Shown in pieces: positions 11,800 to 28,000 of a DNA stretch of 64,000 bases. The DNA is taken from positions 1,312,501-1,376,500 of the forward strand of contig NC_134120.1 in the NCBI RefSeq assembly GCF_040939455.1, in the 5' to 3' direction. Position 1 is the first letter of the stretch. Each line of letters begins with the position of its first letter. Both the position numbers and the translations under genes were made by a program. Below the pieces are notes generated by a model, which saw only the letters and a program-made list of their open reading frames with translations, had not been told where the DNA came from and searched no databases. Source of the DNA: Microcebus murinus. Lineage: Eukaryota > Chordata > Mammalia > Primates > Cheirogaleidae.

Positions 11800-13190
11800 T
11801 ATATAATATTTAAAATTTAAAAAATTCAGCAGAGAGATTAAACAGCACATTAGACCCTACTGGAGAGAGAATCAGTGAATTGGAATATAAAATTGAAGTA
11901 ATCACCCAGACTAGAGATAGCTCAGAGATGCAGAGATGGGGGAAATATAAGATGTTAATTGATGCAGAGGATATAGAGTAATTATTGCTAATTAGTGTTC
12001 TGGTAGTAGGTAAAAGGTATATCAAGCGATAAGGGCTAATCTTTCAAAATTAATGAAAAACAAAAATCCTCAAATTCAGGGGGCCCAATACATCTCTAGG
12101 AAATAAATAACAAAGAAACCTACACCTAGGCATACCCATGGTAATGCAGCACTATATCAAAGACAGTCAGAGAGAAATCAGATATCTTCAAAGTGATAAG
12201 AAAAAAGAGCTATCCACCTAGAATTTTCTAACCATTAAAACTGTCATCATGTAAAAAGGATAAAATTGAGACATTTATCATCCAAATGTAAATGTAAAAG
12301 AGTTTACAACTGACAATACCTCCCAAAGGAAACTTCCAAGGATACTCTTCAGGAAGACTGAAGGCTTATCTCAAAAATAAGAAAGAGGAAAGAGTTAAAA
12401 AATATGGTGATTATGTGGCACATCTAAATATTCTTTGGTGATATGAAATGATAAATGTTTAATTTGGCTGGTTATGAAACTTGATAGAAATAAAATTTAA
12501 ACAAACAATAGCAAATAAATTCTAAAATCCTTAGATTGTTCAAAAAAAGTAAAATAACTTTAGACTTTGGAATGTTAAATGTGCATGGTAAATTTTCTAG
12601 AATTACTCCTAAAAGAAAAGAAATAGAGTGCGTAACTTCCAAATTACAAATTAAAATTACAAAAAAATTAAAAAAGGAACTAAGAAAGCGACAACTAAAA
12701 ATTATGCAAAAAAGAAACAAAAAGTAAGGAACTAAAAGTTAAATGTTTGATGAAAATTTAAATATTACTATTTCTCACAATAAATAAAAGTGGAATAAAT
12801 TTTCCAATGTAATTTCTTATAAAAAGATAATCTTTAAAGTAACCAAACAAAATACCTAGGAATAAATCTATTGATAACAAAATACAGGCAAACTTTGTGG
12901 AGAAAACAACCAAGTTTTATTGAAAGGCTTTAACAAACAGCTAAATAAACGAGGAGATATGCCTTGTTCATAGAGAGAGACGTTGATGAAGAAAAAAAGG
13001 AATCAATTTTTTCCAGATTCATCTAAATCTGCAATGCTAACTCAGTCTTGATACCAACAAGGTTTTCCATGGGCTAACACCCATGGGCTAACAAGCCAAC
13101 TCTAAAATCTATATGAAAGGAAGGAGCAGGGCAACCCAGTCACCCTGACAACAAGCCCACAAAGTGGTCCTAGGTGTTTGAAAGATGTCG
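11800..13190 (+). mobile_element. Heavily decayed L1/HAL1-like LINE, sense
   Basis: AT-rich DNA with degraded L1 ORF1-distal and ORF2 blocks. Recognisable parts are GAGAGAATCAGTGAATTGGA (about 11865), CCTCAAATTCAGGGGGCCCA (about 12069), and ACCTAGAATTTTCTAACCAT (about 12217). Later comes AATACCTAGGAATAAATCTA (about 12851), which belongs to ORF2, so parts may be missing or two copies may abut. The 63-codon and 82-codon frames near 12.5-12.7 kb are remnants or antisense shadows. Confidence 0.65.
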
Positions 13191-14365
13191 TACAGGTCTT
13201 TGTAAACAGAGATCAGAGAGGATTTTCCAAATCTGACGGGTATCTAGACCTACCCCAAAGCGCTCGTGATGGGGCAACGTGGTCCAGGCCCAGCGATGAG
13301 CAGAGCGGTGGGACAGAACATAAAAAGCCAGAAACAGGTTAAGGCACACGTGGACCCTTGGCACGCGTGTTAGGAGGCGCCCAATGTTGGGCGTGAGACA
13401 AGAGGGTAACCGTGTGTCTCATCAATGCCAGGCTACCCAGCGAGGTCAAGACGTGCCTCCCAACCAGACCAGCGGCAGCAGCCTGGGCTGGAAACTTGCT
13501 ACTGGTAGGAGCACAGACTCCTGGGCCCCAGCCCCCCCTGGGGAACTCCGCCCGAGGCCCGGGAACTGTTTCAGTGGCCTCTGGGGGACCCTCGTGCCTG
13601 CCCGAGTTCGAGAGCCACTGGCCCGGACAGTCATCTAGCAAACTGCTCTCGGAGGAGTCTCTTGGGGGGATACAGCTTTGTTTGACTTACCGTGTCTTGC
13701 TGTTCCGTAAAGTGAGATGTGAACTTGCAGAACATGCATACAATGCAAAGGGGTTTATCGAGAAGTAATTCAAATGATTTCTGTCCAGGGCAGAGGATAA
13801 CCCCAAAGATTAAGGTTTTATTGCCCTCTAAGATGTTAGCCAGTTTTGCATCTAACCTAACCTCCTTCCACTAGTACTGAGAATTGACAGACTGAGGACG
13901 CCTTGACTCCGGCATGGACCCAGGAACTGGCTGTGTCATCTCGCCGGTTCCTCGTTAAGGATTTACTGCATCTCTGACAGATGCTGACTGTATCTGCAGA
14001 AAAACTGCTTCCACCTTGTGCAACAGCAGCCACGGGAGAGAGGCAGAATCACAAAGGAGGGAGGCAGGAACGGACTATTTAATAACAGGTGCTGGAGAAT
14101 TGGTTGTCCATAGGGGGAATGAAACTTTACCCCAGAGCACTTCGTACACGAGCCCTGTTTGAGTGTGTTGGGAACATCAGTGTGGCCCACAGAACTGTAA
14201 GCCTTTGCAACAACTGTACCAAGTTTAGGGAGGAACAATGTATTAAAATAGGCACAGAAAAACCTCAAAGGAAAAAACAAAGCAAAACAAGAAAACGAAA
14301 CAAGAAATTCCACTACATTCCATTAAGGATTCCTCCCTCTCAAAATACACAGGAGGAACATTGAA
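13191..14365. other. Unannotated noncoding stretch
   Basis: No recognised gene. A small tandem duplication of CCATGGGCTAACA lies just upstream at about 13068-13092. The 13.35-13.65 kb part is GC-rich with overlapping frames on both strands and no domain. The short segment around 13600 (GAGTTCGAGAGCCACTGGC) resembles a hAT-type terminal sequence, but without a partner. Confidence 0.35.
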
Positions 14366-14765
14366 AAGACAAGTTATAAACTGGAGGTGCAGATTTGCAA
14401 CACATTTAACTAACAAAGGATTAATCATCTAAATATATATATATGAAAAAACTTCTCCACATCAGTAATAAAAAGGCAAACAACCTAATAGGTTCACAGC
14501 AGAGGGAAAAAATATGGCAAATAAACACAGGCCCAGATGCTGGAGCTCATTAGTAATCTGAGAAATGCAAATTAAAACAATAATGAGATGCCATTTGCAC
14601 CCACCAGATTGGCACAAGTTACAAAGTCTGACGACAGTACTTGTTGGTGAGGATGGATCCTCCAGGAGGCCCGGGCTCTGCGAGGAAGTCGTCAGTGGGA
14701 ACCCTCACTCGGGGAAGGATTTTGATTCCCTCAAGCCTTTTTGCTCATGACCCTGAAACTTCTTT
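14366..14765 (+). mobile_element. Decayed L1/HAL1-like fragment, sense
   Basis: Blocks typical of the L1 ORF2 3' region occur in order: CTAACAAAGGATTAATCATC (14410), ATCAGTAATAAAAAGGCAAA (14462), and ATGGCAAATAAACACAGGCC (14514). They are followed by ATCTGAGAAATGCAAATTAA (14556) and AATGAGATGCCATTTGCACC (14583). Frames are broken. It may be the gene-like HAL1 subfamily; this cannot be separated from L1 by eye. Confidence 0.75.
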
Positions 14766-15171
14766 GCTGGCCTTGTATTGCAGAGGGACCTCTGCACAGG
14801 GACGTCAGCTGGCATGCACAGGGACATCCTAGTAGTATCGCCTGACTTGTAACAAGACAGAAAGAACTGAACGGCTGACCCACGGGAGAAAGGTAGAGAC
14901 CGGGGCGTGTTCATGCGTGGACCAGCCGGGAACACGGGCCGCCGCTGCGTGTTGCAACGCACGTCCCTGAGTGTGGACCAGGGTGGCCAGACTGCAAAGA
15001 GGAAACCACTAGAAATAAAAGGGACGTGGGAAGGTCGCCTTTCTCAGACACTGTGGGGACAACTTTACAGATACATTTTGGAAGTCACTTGCTATCAAAT
15101 TAAATACACTTCTATGAAAAAAGAAAAGTACTCCTTCTTACTTTTCCTTTCTTCTTGGTTCTTTCAGTTTG

Positions 15172-15228
<57 letters not shown>
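15172..15228. repeat. Poly(A) followed by (AT)n
   Basis: A run of about 16 A is followed directly by about 20 AT dinucleotides. The mixed arrangement suggests the degenerated A-tail of a retrotransposed element on the plus strand, with L1-like sequence not recognisable just upstream. The Tyr/Ile repeat frames over it are meaningless. Confidence 0.9.
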
Positions 15229-15231
<3 letters not shown>

Positions 15232-16199
15232 ATTATTAAGCCCCTGGAAGGGCTTCATTATACCCAGCTAGCTGCCACATGTCTGAACATCTTAATACGT
15301 GTGCTGAAAAATAAGGAACTCAAATGTCAAATGAATAAAATCCACGTGTTCAAGGTTTTGGTCGTGACTTTCCCATGTCCAGTTACTGACAAATCTGTGT
15401 ATCTGATGTATTTATGATTTTATTAGGATCAAAGTACCCTATAATAGGAAAGATAACGGGGACCTTCTATATCACAAACCACAAGCCCCTTAACACGCAG
15501 TGGCAGGAACCCCACAGACACCTGGCCGGCAGGCGCGTGCCCGTATTCCAGGTGGGCGTTGGTCTCGGTCTCCGCGCCGTTTGAACTTTATGCTCGCAAG
15601 AACCACCTTCCTCCAACAAGCTTTGCTTCCTCCCACCTTGCCTGGTTTGCTGGGACACCACCGCCTGCGATTGACCGGCTCTGCGTGACGATTTTAAGGA
15701 AACTTTTGCAAAAGTGCACGCATAGAAAATGGTCACAGAATCATTTTGCGGGTGTGCTGCGGCTTTGAAAAGATGACCCGTGATGTTTAAAAGGGTATTC
15801 TCTTTCACACTATACCCCCCAAATCCCACTTCAATTTAGAAAGAAATTTATGGAGAGGGAAAAATTCAGGGAAAAAATATACTTGTCAGTAAAAGACAAA
15901 CAGAAACGGTTCAGTCTGAAAACGCTGTAAATCACTGGGATTGGAATACGGACGAGGACCCGAATGTCTCTGAATCAGACGTTCCCTTTCTGCGCCCCCA
16001 CCCCATCTCCCCGGCGTCTCTTGGCTGCTGCTGGCTCCTGTCTCCCAGGGAGACGAGGGGACGTCACCGAAATAATGAAACACATGGATGGAAAATAACC
16101 CAAAAGATGGAGAAGCTGAAAATGCAAGATTGATAAAGTAATTTTAATTTGGTTCTACATATGTTAAGGTAGTTAGGGTGACTTTTGTGAAGGAGTCCA
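15229..16199. other. Unannotated noncoding stretch
   Basis: No gene or named repeat recognised. The 15.49-15.77 kb part has mixed composition with overlapping small frames on both strands. Confidence 0.4.
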
Positions 16200-17750
16200 A
16201 CTGTGCCAGGACAGATGTGCGGGAACTGATTAAACGCGCACACGCGCCCCGCCGCGCCCCGCCGCCAGCTCTGCACACGGATGGCGCCGGGCGGATTCCC
16301 GGGACACTGTGGTGGTCGCTGCAAACCGGGGACGCGCAGGCGAGGTTCTCGGGGTGGCGTGTGAGCCACCGGGCGCTGCAAAGCCACCTGGTGTCTCCGG
16401 TCAGTCGCGCTGGGCACAGGGAGACCCGGGCACTGACCCGTGCTCTTGGTCCACGCGTGCCAGGGCCCGGGCAGAGGTGGAGGATGAAGGGAGGGGAGGA
16501 CAGCAGGGAGCACCGGCTGTCAGAGAGCCGCAGCCGACACCCCGCCCTCAGCCCCCTCCTCCCGGTGTAGCACTGGAGTCTGCGTCTCCCTGCAGCACAG
16601 AGGAGCCAGGCCCCCGCCGACACATTGATCCCCCGGGGCGGGGCCTGAGGTGCCCAGACGGCCCAGACGGCACGCACTCCGCTGTCACCACCCTGGGGAC
16701 GGTCTGGGCTGGCGAGGAGGTGCACCGTGCCACCTGGTGTCCGGGAGACGCCCGGGATCGAAGGCGGCTGCGGCAGCGGGGGAGGGGTACTCCCTGGATC
16801 TCACTGCCAGAGAGGCGGGCGCCACACGGCCGCTCCAGCACTGGCGGCTTCTCCACGGGACGGGACTCGTGAGCCACGGGCCCGCTCTGAAGTCGGGCGC
16901 GGAGGGGCTGGGAGGGGCCGGGAGGAAGTCCGCCAGGCTCTCCAAGCACTTCCCTCCGAGGTCAGAGACTCTCGAGAGATTCGGAGGCCAAGGGCTGATG
17001 GCTACCCGGCCTCTGCGACCCCCGCTTCAGGCTCGCGCTAGGTAGCAATGCCAGGTGCGGTTCTAAGGGTGTTTGGGTTTTTCTGCTGCAAAACTGAGGT
17101 TCAGCGTTACACAGATCTCCAGTGACTGCCACTGAGGTGGGGGGTGACCCTGTCGACTCAAGCTACTTTGTACACCTTTCCTTGAAATAGTTCCTGTCCC
17201 CTGAAGATGAGGACGCCAACATCCCCGCGGGGTCCCGGCTTCGCTGGGAGGGGCACTGGGCACCCTGCGGGGACCCCACAGTCTGGGAGCCGCACCCAGA
17301 CCGAGGGAGCCTGGAGCTGTCCCTGAGGGCTCGTCCCGTCACCGGGCCGCGGGCAACAGCGAGGGAGCGAGATTGGCGCCACCCAACGTCCATGGACGCG
17401 GCCAGCGCGAACGCCCGGACAAAACACACAGCGGCTTGTCACGGTGTTCGCCGGCTCGAGCACGCCTAGCAATCCTCGCATGGCAGACAGACATAAGTGC
17501 AATTATAGCGGGGCTCGGAGGGCTCCAAGCTGCCTCACCCACAAATCCGCCGGCACCCACCGGCTCTCCGGCAAGTCTCTTCCCGCGTCGCCTCTGTTCA
17601 GAGCAGCTCCGTCCGAGCCGCGGCTGCTGACCCTTCCCCTCTCTGGGCTTGCCAGTCCGGCGCTCCTCCGTCTGCCTTCCCGCGCTGAGCGCTCACCTTC
17701 CCGCGCCCTCCCACGCACCAGGGCCTGCCTGCCTGCGTGGCGCCCCGTGT
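16200..17750. promoter_or_regulatory. CpG-dense block, candidate CpG island
   Basis: The stretch is GC-rich with unusually many intact CpG dinucleotides for mammalian DNA, densest at 16227-16460 (for example GCGCACACGCGCCCCGCCGC) and again at 16740-17050 and 17330-17720. Frames of 104-193 codons overlap on both strands in all phases, as expected from the lack of stop codons in GC-rich DNA. No TATA box plus first-exon arrangement can be argued. It may be an unmethylated regulatory island, an orphan island, or simply GC-rich subtelomere-like DNA. Confidence 0.5.
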
Positions 17751-18019
17751 TGCTGTCAGAGTACACGTGTTCATTCCCCTTGGACATGTGCGTTTCCTTA
17801 GAGTGGAATTGTGGGGACGGGGGGGCCCATGCTTGACCCTGAAACCAGCTGCCAGGCGGGTCGCCAGGTGGCCGTCCCGGTTCCCCTCCCACGACGCGCA
17901 CAGGTTCTGGATGCCCCGTGCGGCACGGCACCCAATACGGCCGCCTCCCTGGTGCTGGGGATTAGGGCTCCAGAGCACGAATGTTGGGGACACGATGGAG
18001 CCCGTAACACACGTCCTCA

Positions 18020-18480
18020 CCAAAACTAGGGATGTCGGATGTGCTTGTGTCTTGTTGTGTTTTGCCTTTTCTGGTGGGTGTGAAATGCTATCTCAGCTGA
18101 AATTTCCTGTCGACTGTTAATAGGAGCCTACCCGTGCGTGAGCTTAGCGGACATCCTTCTACCTCCTCTTGTCACGTGTCTTTCGTGCCCGATTTTAGAA
18201 ATCAGGTCTTCCTATTTAGTTTGTAGTTGCCCTCAATAAAGTATGTCGAATAAAATATTTGTTTCGTCAATATATTCTTTTTTCCAGTCTGTGGCTTGCT
18301 TATTTTCTTATGGTGTCTTTGGTTAAGCTTACTCTTTTCCTTTTTTTTTCTTTTTTTCTTTTTATGCTCAGTGCTTGTTTCCTTTTCAGAAATGTTTGCC
18401 CATCTCAAGTTTGTGAACGTTTAAAGTTCTACCTTTTATGTTTAGGCCTAGGATGGATTAATTTCATACGTGAAGTGCCG
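18020..18480 (-). mobile_element. Decayed L1 LINE fragment, antisense
   Basis: Plus-strand blocks are the complement of L1 ORF2 and 3' sequence: GTGTGAAATGCTATCTCAGC (18078), CCAGTCTGTGGCTTGCTTAT (18283), and TTCTTATGGTGTCTTTGGTT (18304). They are followed by AGAAATGTTTGCCCATCTCA (18388). A T-rich run interrupts it near 18340. The copy is old. Confidence 0.75.
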
Positions 18481-18989
18481 TGAGGACCTGAGCCTATTTG
18501 TTACGTCTGCTTACAAGTCCCAGCACACCGTCCTTCGCCCTGTGAATTATCTCGGCACTCGGGCTGGAAGGCACTGACTCTCACGGCTGTCATTTTACTC
18601 TGTGAACCTTGTGACCCCAACAGTGACGCCGTCTTGGCTGACGACCGCGGTGTCTCTCTGCTGAGTCTTGAACTTGGCCGGCGTGAGGCTGCGACTGCCT
18701 CTCCCTCATTGGCTCCTGCACTGGGCCAGTGTAGACGGTCACACGGAAGGGACAGGGAGGGACCCTACCTGCCCCTCTCATTCGATGCCAAAGATCAATC
18801 AACAAAGTTCAGCACCTGTTCATGACACACTCAGACACCGGGGACAGAAAGACGCTTCTCCAAGCTGACAAAGGAGAGCTACGAAAACGCTGTGGCTGGA
18901 ATCACAGTCAAAGGTGAAACATCAGATACCTGCACCCCAAGGTCCGGAAAAAAGATTGTAATAGTCACCAGCGCCCTTTCAACACTTTA
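18481..18989. other. Unannotated noncoding stretch
   Basis: Mixed composition with no recognised gene or repeat family. Confidence 0.4.
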
Positions 18990-19930
18990 GCAGCTATCCT
19001 GGCTGGTTAGTAAGGAAAGAGAAGGGAAAAGAAAGATGTTAAAATTGGAAAAGAAGAAATAAAAGCATCTTTATTCTTAAGCATCATAATTGTGTACTTC
19101 GAATATGCAAAGCACCCTACAAAAAACACTTAGAAATGATAAATAAGTAAAATAAAAGTTTTTTGAAAATAAGATCAGTATCTAAAATTCAATTCAATGT
19201 CTCTATACTACCAACATTGAAGCAGAGAAATAAAATTAAAGACAATATTGTGTATAATGTAATTCTTAAAATGCTCAGAGTAACTCTTAACAAAAGTTTT
19301 GAAAACCATCTACATTGAAAACTCTAAAACATTATTGGGAGAAATAAAAAAGATGTAACAAATAGAGGATATTCCATGTTCATGGATTTTAATAAATAAC
19401 ATTTTTAAGGTGTCGATTTTTCTTACAAATTGACTATACGTTAAATGCAATTCCAGTCAATAACCCAGTTCTTTTTTTGTGAAGATTGACAAACTGATTC
19501 TAAATTTATAGGCAAACAACAAGGCAATACAGAATTACTTAGGCAATACTGACAAGGAAAAACAAAACCTGAGTAACAACTCTATCAGATTGCATAAATT
19601 TATACAATTTATGGTAGTTAAGGCAGCAGGGTATTGGCCTAGAAGAAAAAATAAACCCACGGGATAAGAACAGCCTCTAGAACACCCGGGTGGGTGTTGG
19701 GGGGTGGGTTTATTTATACAAAGACTCCCTTGTAACTCGGTGGTGAAAAGAATTTTTTTTTTTAATTCAGTAATTGTAGCTTGAGGAACTGGACATTCAT
19801 ATGGGAAAACAATCCCGATCACTTCCTCACACACACAAAAATGATCTGGGATGGGTCACAGAGCTACATGTGAAAAACAGGAAAAGTTTAATGCATTAAA
19901 CTATACTTCCATATAAATATCTAAAGTAAA
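18990..19930 (+). mobile_element. Decayed L1 LINE, sense ORF2
   Basis: Degraded ORF2 blocks are in order. AAGAAATAAAAGCATCTTTA (about 19053) is followed by ATTCCATGTTCATGGATTTT (19371), AATGCAATTCCAGTCAATAA (19445), and GACAAACTGATTCTAAATTT (19488). Further on are GGGTATTGGCCTAGAAG (19629) and the GGGATGGGTCACAGAGCTA block (19849). All frames are interrupted. Confidence 0.75.
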
Positions 19931-20129
19931 AAGGACAAAAAAACCCACCGTGAGGTGACATTATTTAACTATTCACCCCAATATTTTCCCATTTCTTTTC
20001 TTTCTTTTAGCATTTAACTCTCATTTATCTTTTATATATTTTGAATGCTGTCAGCGTTCTTTCTGATTTCTCTTCAAATATTAATCAATTGTTCCAGTTA
20101 GGTGTTTGGGAATACTTTTCTACTCTGTG

Positions 20130-20500
20130 GTTCTACAATTATTCATCCAACATGTATTAAGTTCTTCTCAGGTGTGAGGTACTATCGTATATGTAAGACC
20201 TAAATATTAAAGTAGACAGATTTACAGAGATAAACAGAGATAATAGATAATAGATTTCCTGTCCTCACAGATATTAACCTCTAATGACTTTCATTAAACC
20301 CTATTAAATGGTAGGAAATTACATGGACAGGTGAAAATCCACATGATTGCTAGGAATGATAATAGAGGAATGGCAGGAGGTTATGAGGGATTTTAGAGAC
20401 GGCACCAACCCAAACCTTGGGATTGAAAAACACCAAAAAACTTTCCCACGTGAAAGGACTTCTCAAGTGAGACCTGGAGGTTGTGAATCTTGTTCAGCTC
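20130..20500. repeat. Probable ancient interspersed repeat, family unassigned
   Basis: The block ATTCATCCAACATGTATTAAG, then a degenerate 'factor of growth, duration' type stretch to CCTGTCCTCACAGATATTAA (20260) and AAGTGAGACCTGGAGG (20465), resembles a common old mammalian dispersed repeat. That repeat begins with a consensus of the type CAACAAATATTTATTGAG. I cannot assign the family name by eye. Confidence 0.3.
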
Positions 20501-20879
20501 ACACGTGAAGACAATGAGAGATGAAGTGTCCAAAAGAGGAAGGTGCACGGCCGATCCCAGGCACAGCCATCAAAGGGAGCCATTGGTCCTGACTACAAGC
20601 CGTAAGGTGGTGCGTTATTTGTAGAGAATTCGGAACTAATACAAAAACAAAACTTTTATTATGTCTATGTCCCTGCAATTTTATGCAGTCTCTTCCCGGA
20701 ATAAAACCGCTTGCAGGTCTAAATTCTAAGCAATTTCTATAGTAACTATTGAGTTTAAATAATAAATATGTGAAGTTCCAATGAGCACATTTTATTCCTG
20801 CTATTTTAATAAGCATTGTTGTTGACACGGAAGTTCACCCGGAGAACTCCCAGTTAATACAGTCTGCTTCCGACAGGGT

Positions 20880-22019
20880 CAGGTACACAGTTTCATCTCG
20901 GGAGTAAATTCAGAGTCAGCTGAGTTCACCTGGGACACAGTTCTCTGTCTTTTAGTTGGTGTATTTAGTCCACATATATTTAATGTACTAGTTTGATTTA
21001 GGTTTATTATAATGATATTTGTTTTCTATTAATGCCATCTATCTTTGTGTTTCTTTGTTTTGTTTTTCTTGCCCTTTGGGGCAGGAATATAACTGCATAT
21101 TTTCTAATAAACTATTTTCTTACTTTGAAATTTTAGCTACATGTCTTTACTTTTCTACTTATTTCTCTATACATTATAATATACATGTTTTACTTCTATC
21201 TAGACTCATTAGTGTATTACTTCATGTAAGATATAAAACTTTGTCCTTTGTTCTTTTGTTGATATATAATAATCCTATAATACAGCATTGTAATTTTGTT
21301 TTAAAGAGTCATGTGACTTTTAAAACATCAAGAAAACGAAAGGAAAAGTAAGATATTTACCATTCTTGTTCCATTTGTTCCTTCTCATAGATCTCGTGTG
21401 ACTTCGCTTTGACCCAAAGAACATATGTTAGTATTTCTTGTAAGGCAGATATTCAGGCCACAAATTCTTTCAATTTTCTTTCACCGGAAAAAGTTATTTT
21501 TTGAAGGACATTTTGATGGATGTAAAATTCTGATTTAAGAGTTTTCTGAGTTTTTTTTCAGACTTTCAGCACTTAAATTCATCAAACTTATCTTGTTGCT
21601 TCCATTTTCTTTTTCTGAAAACCAGTTTTGTTTTGTTTTTTTGCTTATTTTGCTTTTCCAATTTTTGATTTATCTTTGGTTTTCAGTAGTCTGAATATGA
21701 TATACCAAGACGGAGGGTTTGTTCATCTGTATTTTTTCTGGATTGGGTTTTACTGATTTTCTGATCAGTAGGTGGATTTCTTTAACTAATATTCAAAATT
21801 ACAGCCATTATCTTTTCAAGTATTTCTTCTGTGCTATTCACTGTCTTCTTCTGGAACTTCAAATATATCTGTGCTAGAGTGCTATTTTCTCACAAATCGC
21901 AAACTTTTAATCTTGCAGTCTTGTCATTATCATTGTTTTTGTCATTATCGTTGTTTTTGCCATTAGCATTATTATTTTCTTCTTCAGATGATTCATATTG
22001 CCTTGCCTTTAAGCTTCAA

Positions 22020-22050
<31 letters not shown>

Positions 22051-22260
22051 AAGTTTACCAGGACGATAGTAGTTTTAATCTCCCTGGGGTAAGCTTCCCT
22101 CTTTTCATGCATGCTCAACTTTTTCACTGTATCATATAATTTTAAAGCTCATAACTTACAATACTGTACCTGGACTTAGTTTTCTATGGACTGTTTTCTC
22201 TCCTGACCATGGGTGACATTTTCTCGCCTTTCCACGTGTTTTGTCATTCCTCACTGTGCC
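20880..22260 (-). mobile_element. Decayed L1 LINE, antisense
   Basis: The plus strand shows complements of L1 ORF2: TTCTCTGTCTTTTAGTTGGT (20941), GTATTTAGTCCACATATATT (20961), TTGTTTTCTATTAATGCCAT (21020), and TTTCTTGTAAGGCAGATATT (21434). It continues with a degraded segment to about 22260. The 110-codon and 73-codon frames inside it are shadows. The Alu at 22298 lies just beyond its end. Confidence 0.6.
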
Positions 22261-22282
22261 CCAGACATTGAATCATTGAATG

Positions 22283-22297
22283 CAAAACAACAGAAGA
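22283..22297. repeat. Target-site duplication, left copy, of Alu 1
   Basis: CAAAACAACAGAAGA, repeated exactly at 22652-22666 on the far side of the Alu. A perfect 15-bp duplication is the expected product of L1-driven insertion. Confidence 0.93.
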
Positions 22298-22617
22298 AGG
22301 CCGGGCGCTGTGGCTCACGCCTGTAATCCTAGCTCTTGGGAGGCCGAGGCGGGCGGATTGCTCAAGGTCAGGAGTTCAAAACCAGCCTGAGCAAGAGCGA
22401 GACCCCGTCTCTACTATAAATAGAAAGAAATTAATTGGCCAACTGATATATATATAAAAAAAATTAGCCGGGCATGGTGGCGCATGCCTGTAGTCCCAGC
22501 TACCCGGGAGGCCGAGGCAGTAGGATCGCTCGAGCCCAGGAGTTTGAGGTTGCTGTGAGCTAGGCTGACGCCACGGCACTCACTCTAGCCTGGGCAACAA
22601 AGCGAGACTCTGTCTCA

Positions 22618-22651
<34 letters not shown>
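22298..22651 (+). mobile_element. Full-length strepsirrhine-type Alu SINE, sense
   Basis: A dimeric 7SL-derived SINE starting GGCCGGGCGCTGTGGCTCAC. The left arm carries A-box and B-box sequence (B box near GGTCAGGAGTTCAAAACC). The A-rich linker includes AAATAGAAAGAAATTAATTG and an ATATATATATA stretch. The right arm contains GAGGTTGCTGTGAGCTAGGC and ends in about 30 A. It is moved by L1 machinery and transcribed by RNA polymerase III. The linker and the right arm differ from human Alu subfamilies and match the strepsirrhine type as I know it. The perfect 15-bp duplication indicates a fairly recent insertion. Confidence 0.97.
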
Positions 22652-22652
<1 letters not shown>

Positions 22653-22666
22653 AAAACAACAGAAGA

Positions 22667-23408
22667 GACTGAGACACAGGATACTCACCCAGGAAGCGGC
22701 CTGCCCCTCTCCGGTCAGGGTGCTGGCTTGGGGCCCTCCGTCCTCCCCACCTGCGCGTGAACTGGCTTCTCCGCTGCTGCGTGGTTGGCTGGATCTTGAT
22801 TGACACCGGCTAGTCCCAAGACCTGGAGGAGTGGGAGTTTCCCTGCTGCGGGCCTCGAGATACAGCATGGCAAACCTGTCTGTGTTTCTGAGGTTTTCGT
22901 GGTGCAGCGCCCGGGATGCCTTCTGCTCTCCAGGCTGGGCGTGGCTTTGGGGTTGCTGGGAGTCCGCTTTGGCGCACCTGCTACTGGCTCCCACCTGTGC
23001 TGAGCTCCCTGCTCCCCTCCCTCAGCCTCTGGGCCGCAGGGAACTCAGGGCGACTCGGGATTCCCAACCTTCCTGCACGCCTGCACATGGTGAAGAACAG
23101 TCCTTTCAGATTTCACTAGTTTTTCATTAATCCCTAAATACGGTGGAGTCTTCCTCCCCGTGTTGCCCCACAAGGACCTGTGGCTGTTTCTTGCTGAGAA
23201 TTTGTTACCTTAAGTTCATGTAGTTTTCTACGCATCTTTAGCTTCTGCTGGGTGTTGGAAACTATGGTTTTATAGCTCGCCCAAGCCGTTCCCATGGTTA
23301 GGGAGGAAGCAATGGTCTCCTGTTTCTATCTAGATCCTAACTGAAAGCAGAAATCCAGGTGTTTTCTTTTAAGTATCTAGTTGCAGCAGGGCCTGGTACA
23401 AAGGTACG
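22667..23408. other. Unannotated noncoding stretch between two Alus
   Basis: Mixed composition. The minus-strand frame of 144 codons that crosses the Alu end and poly(A) is not a gene. Confidence 0.45.
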
Positions 23409-23424
23409 TGACCATGTGTTTTAT

Positions 23425-28000
<4,576 letters not shown>

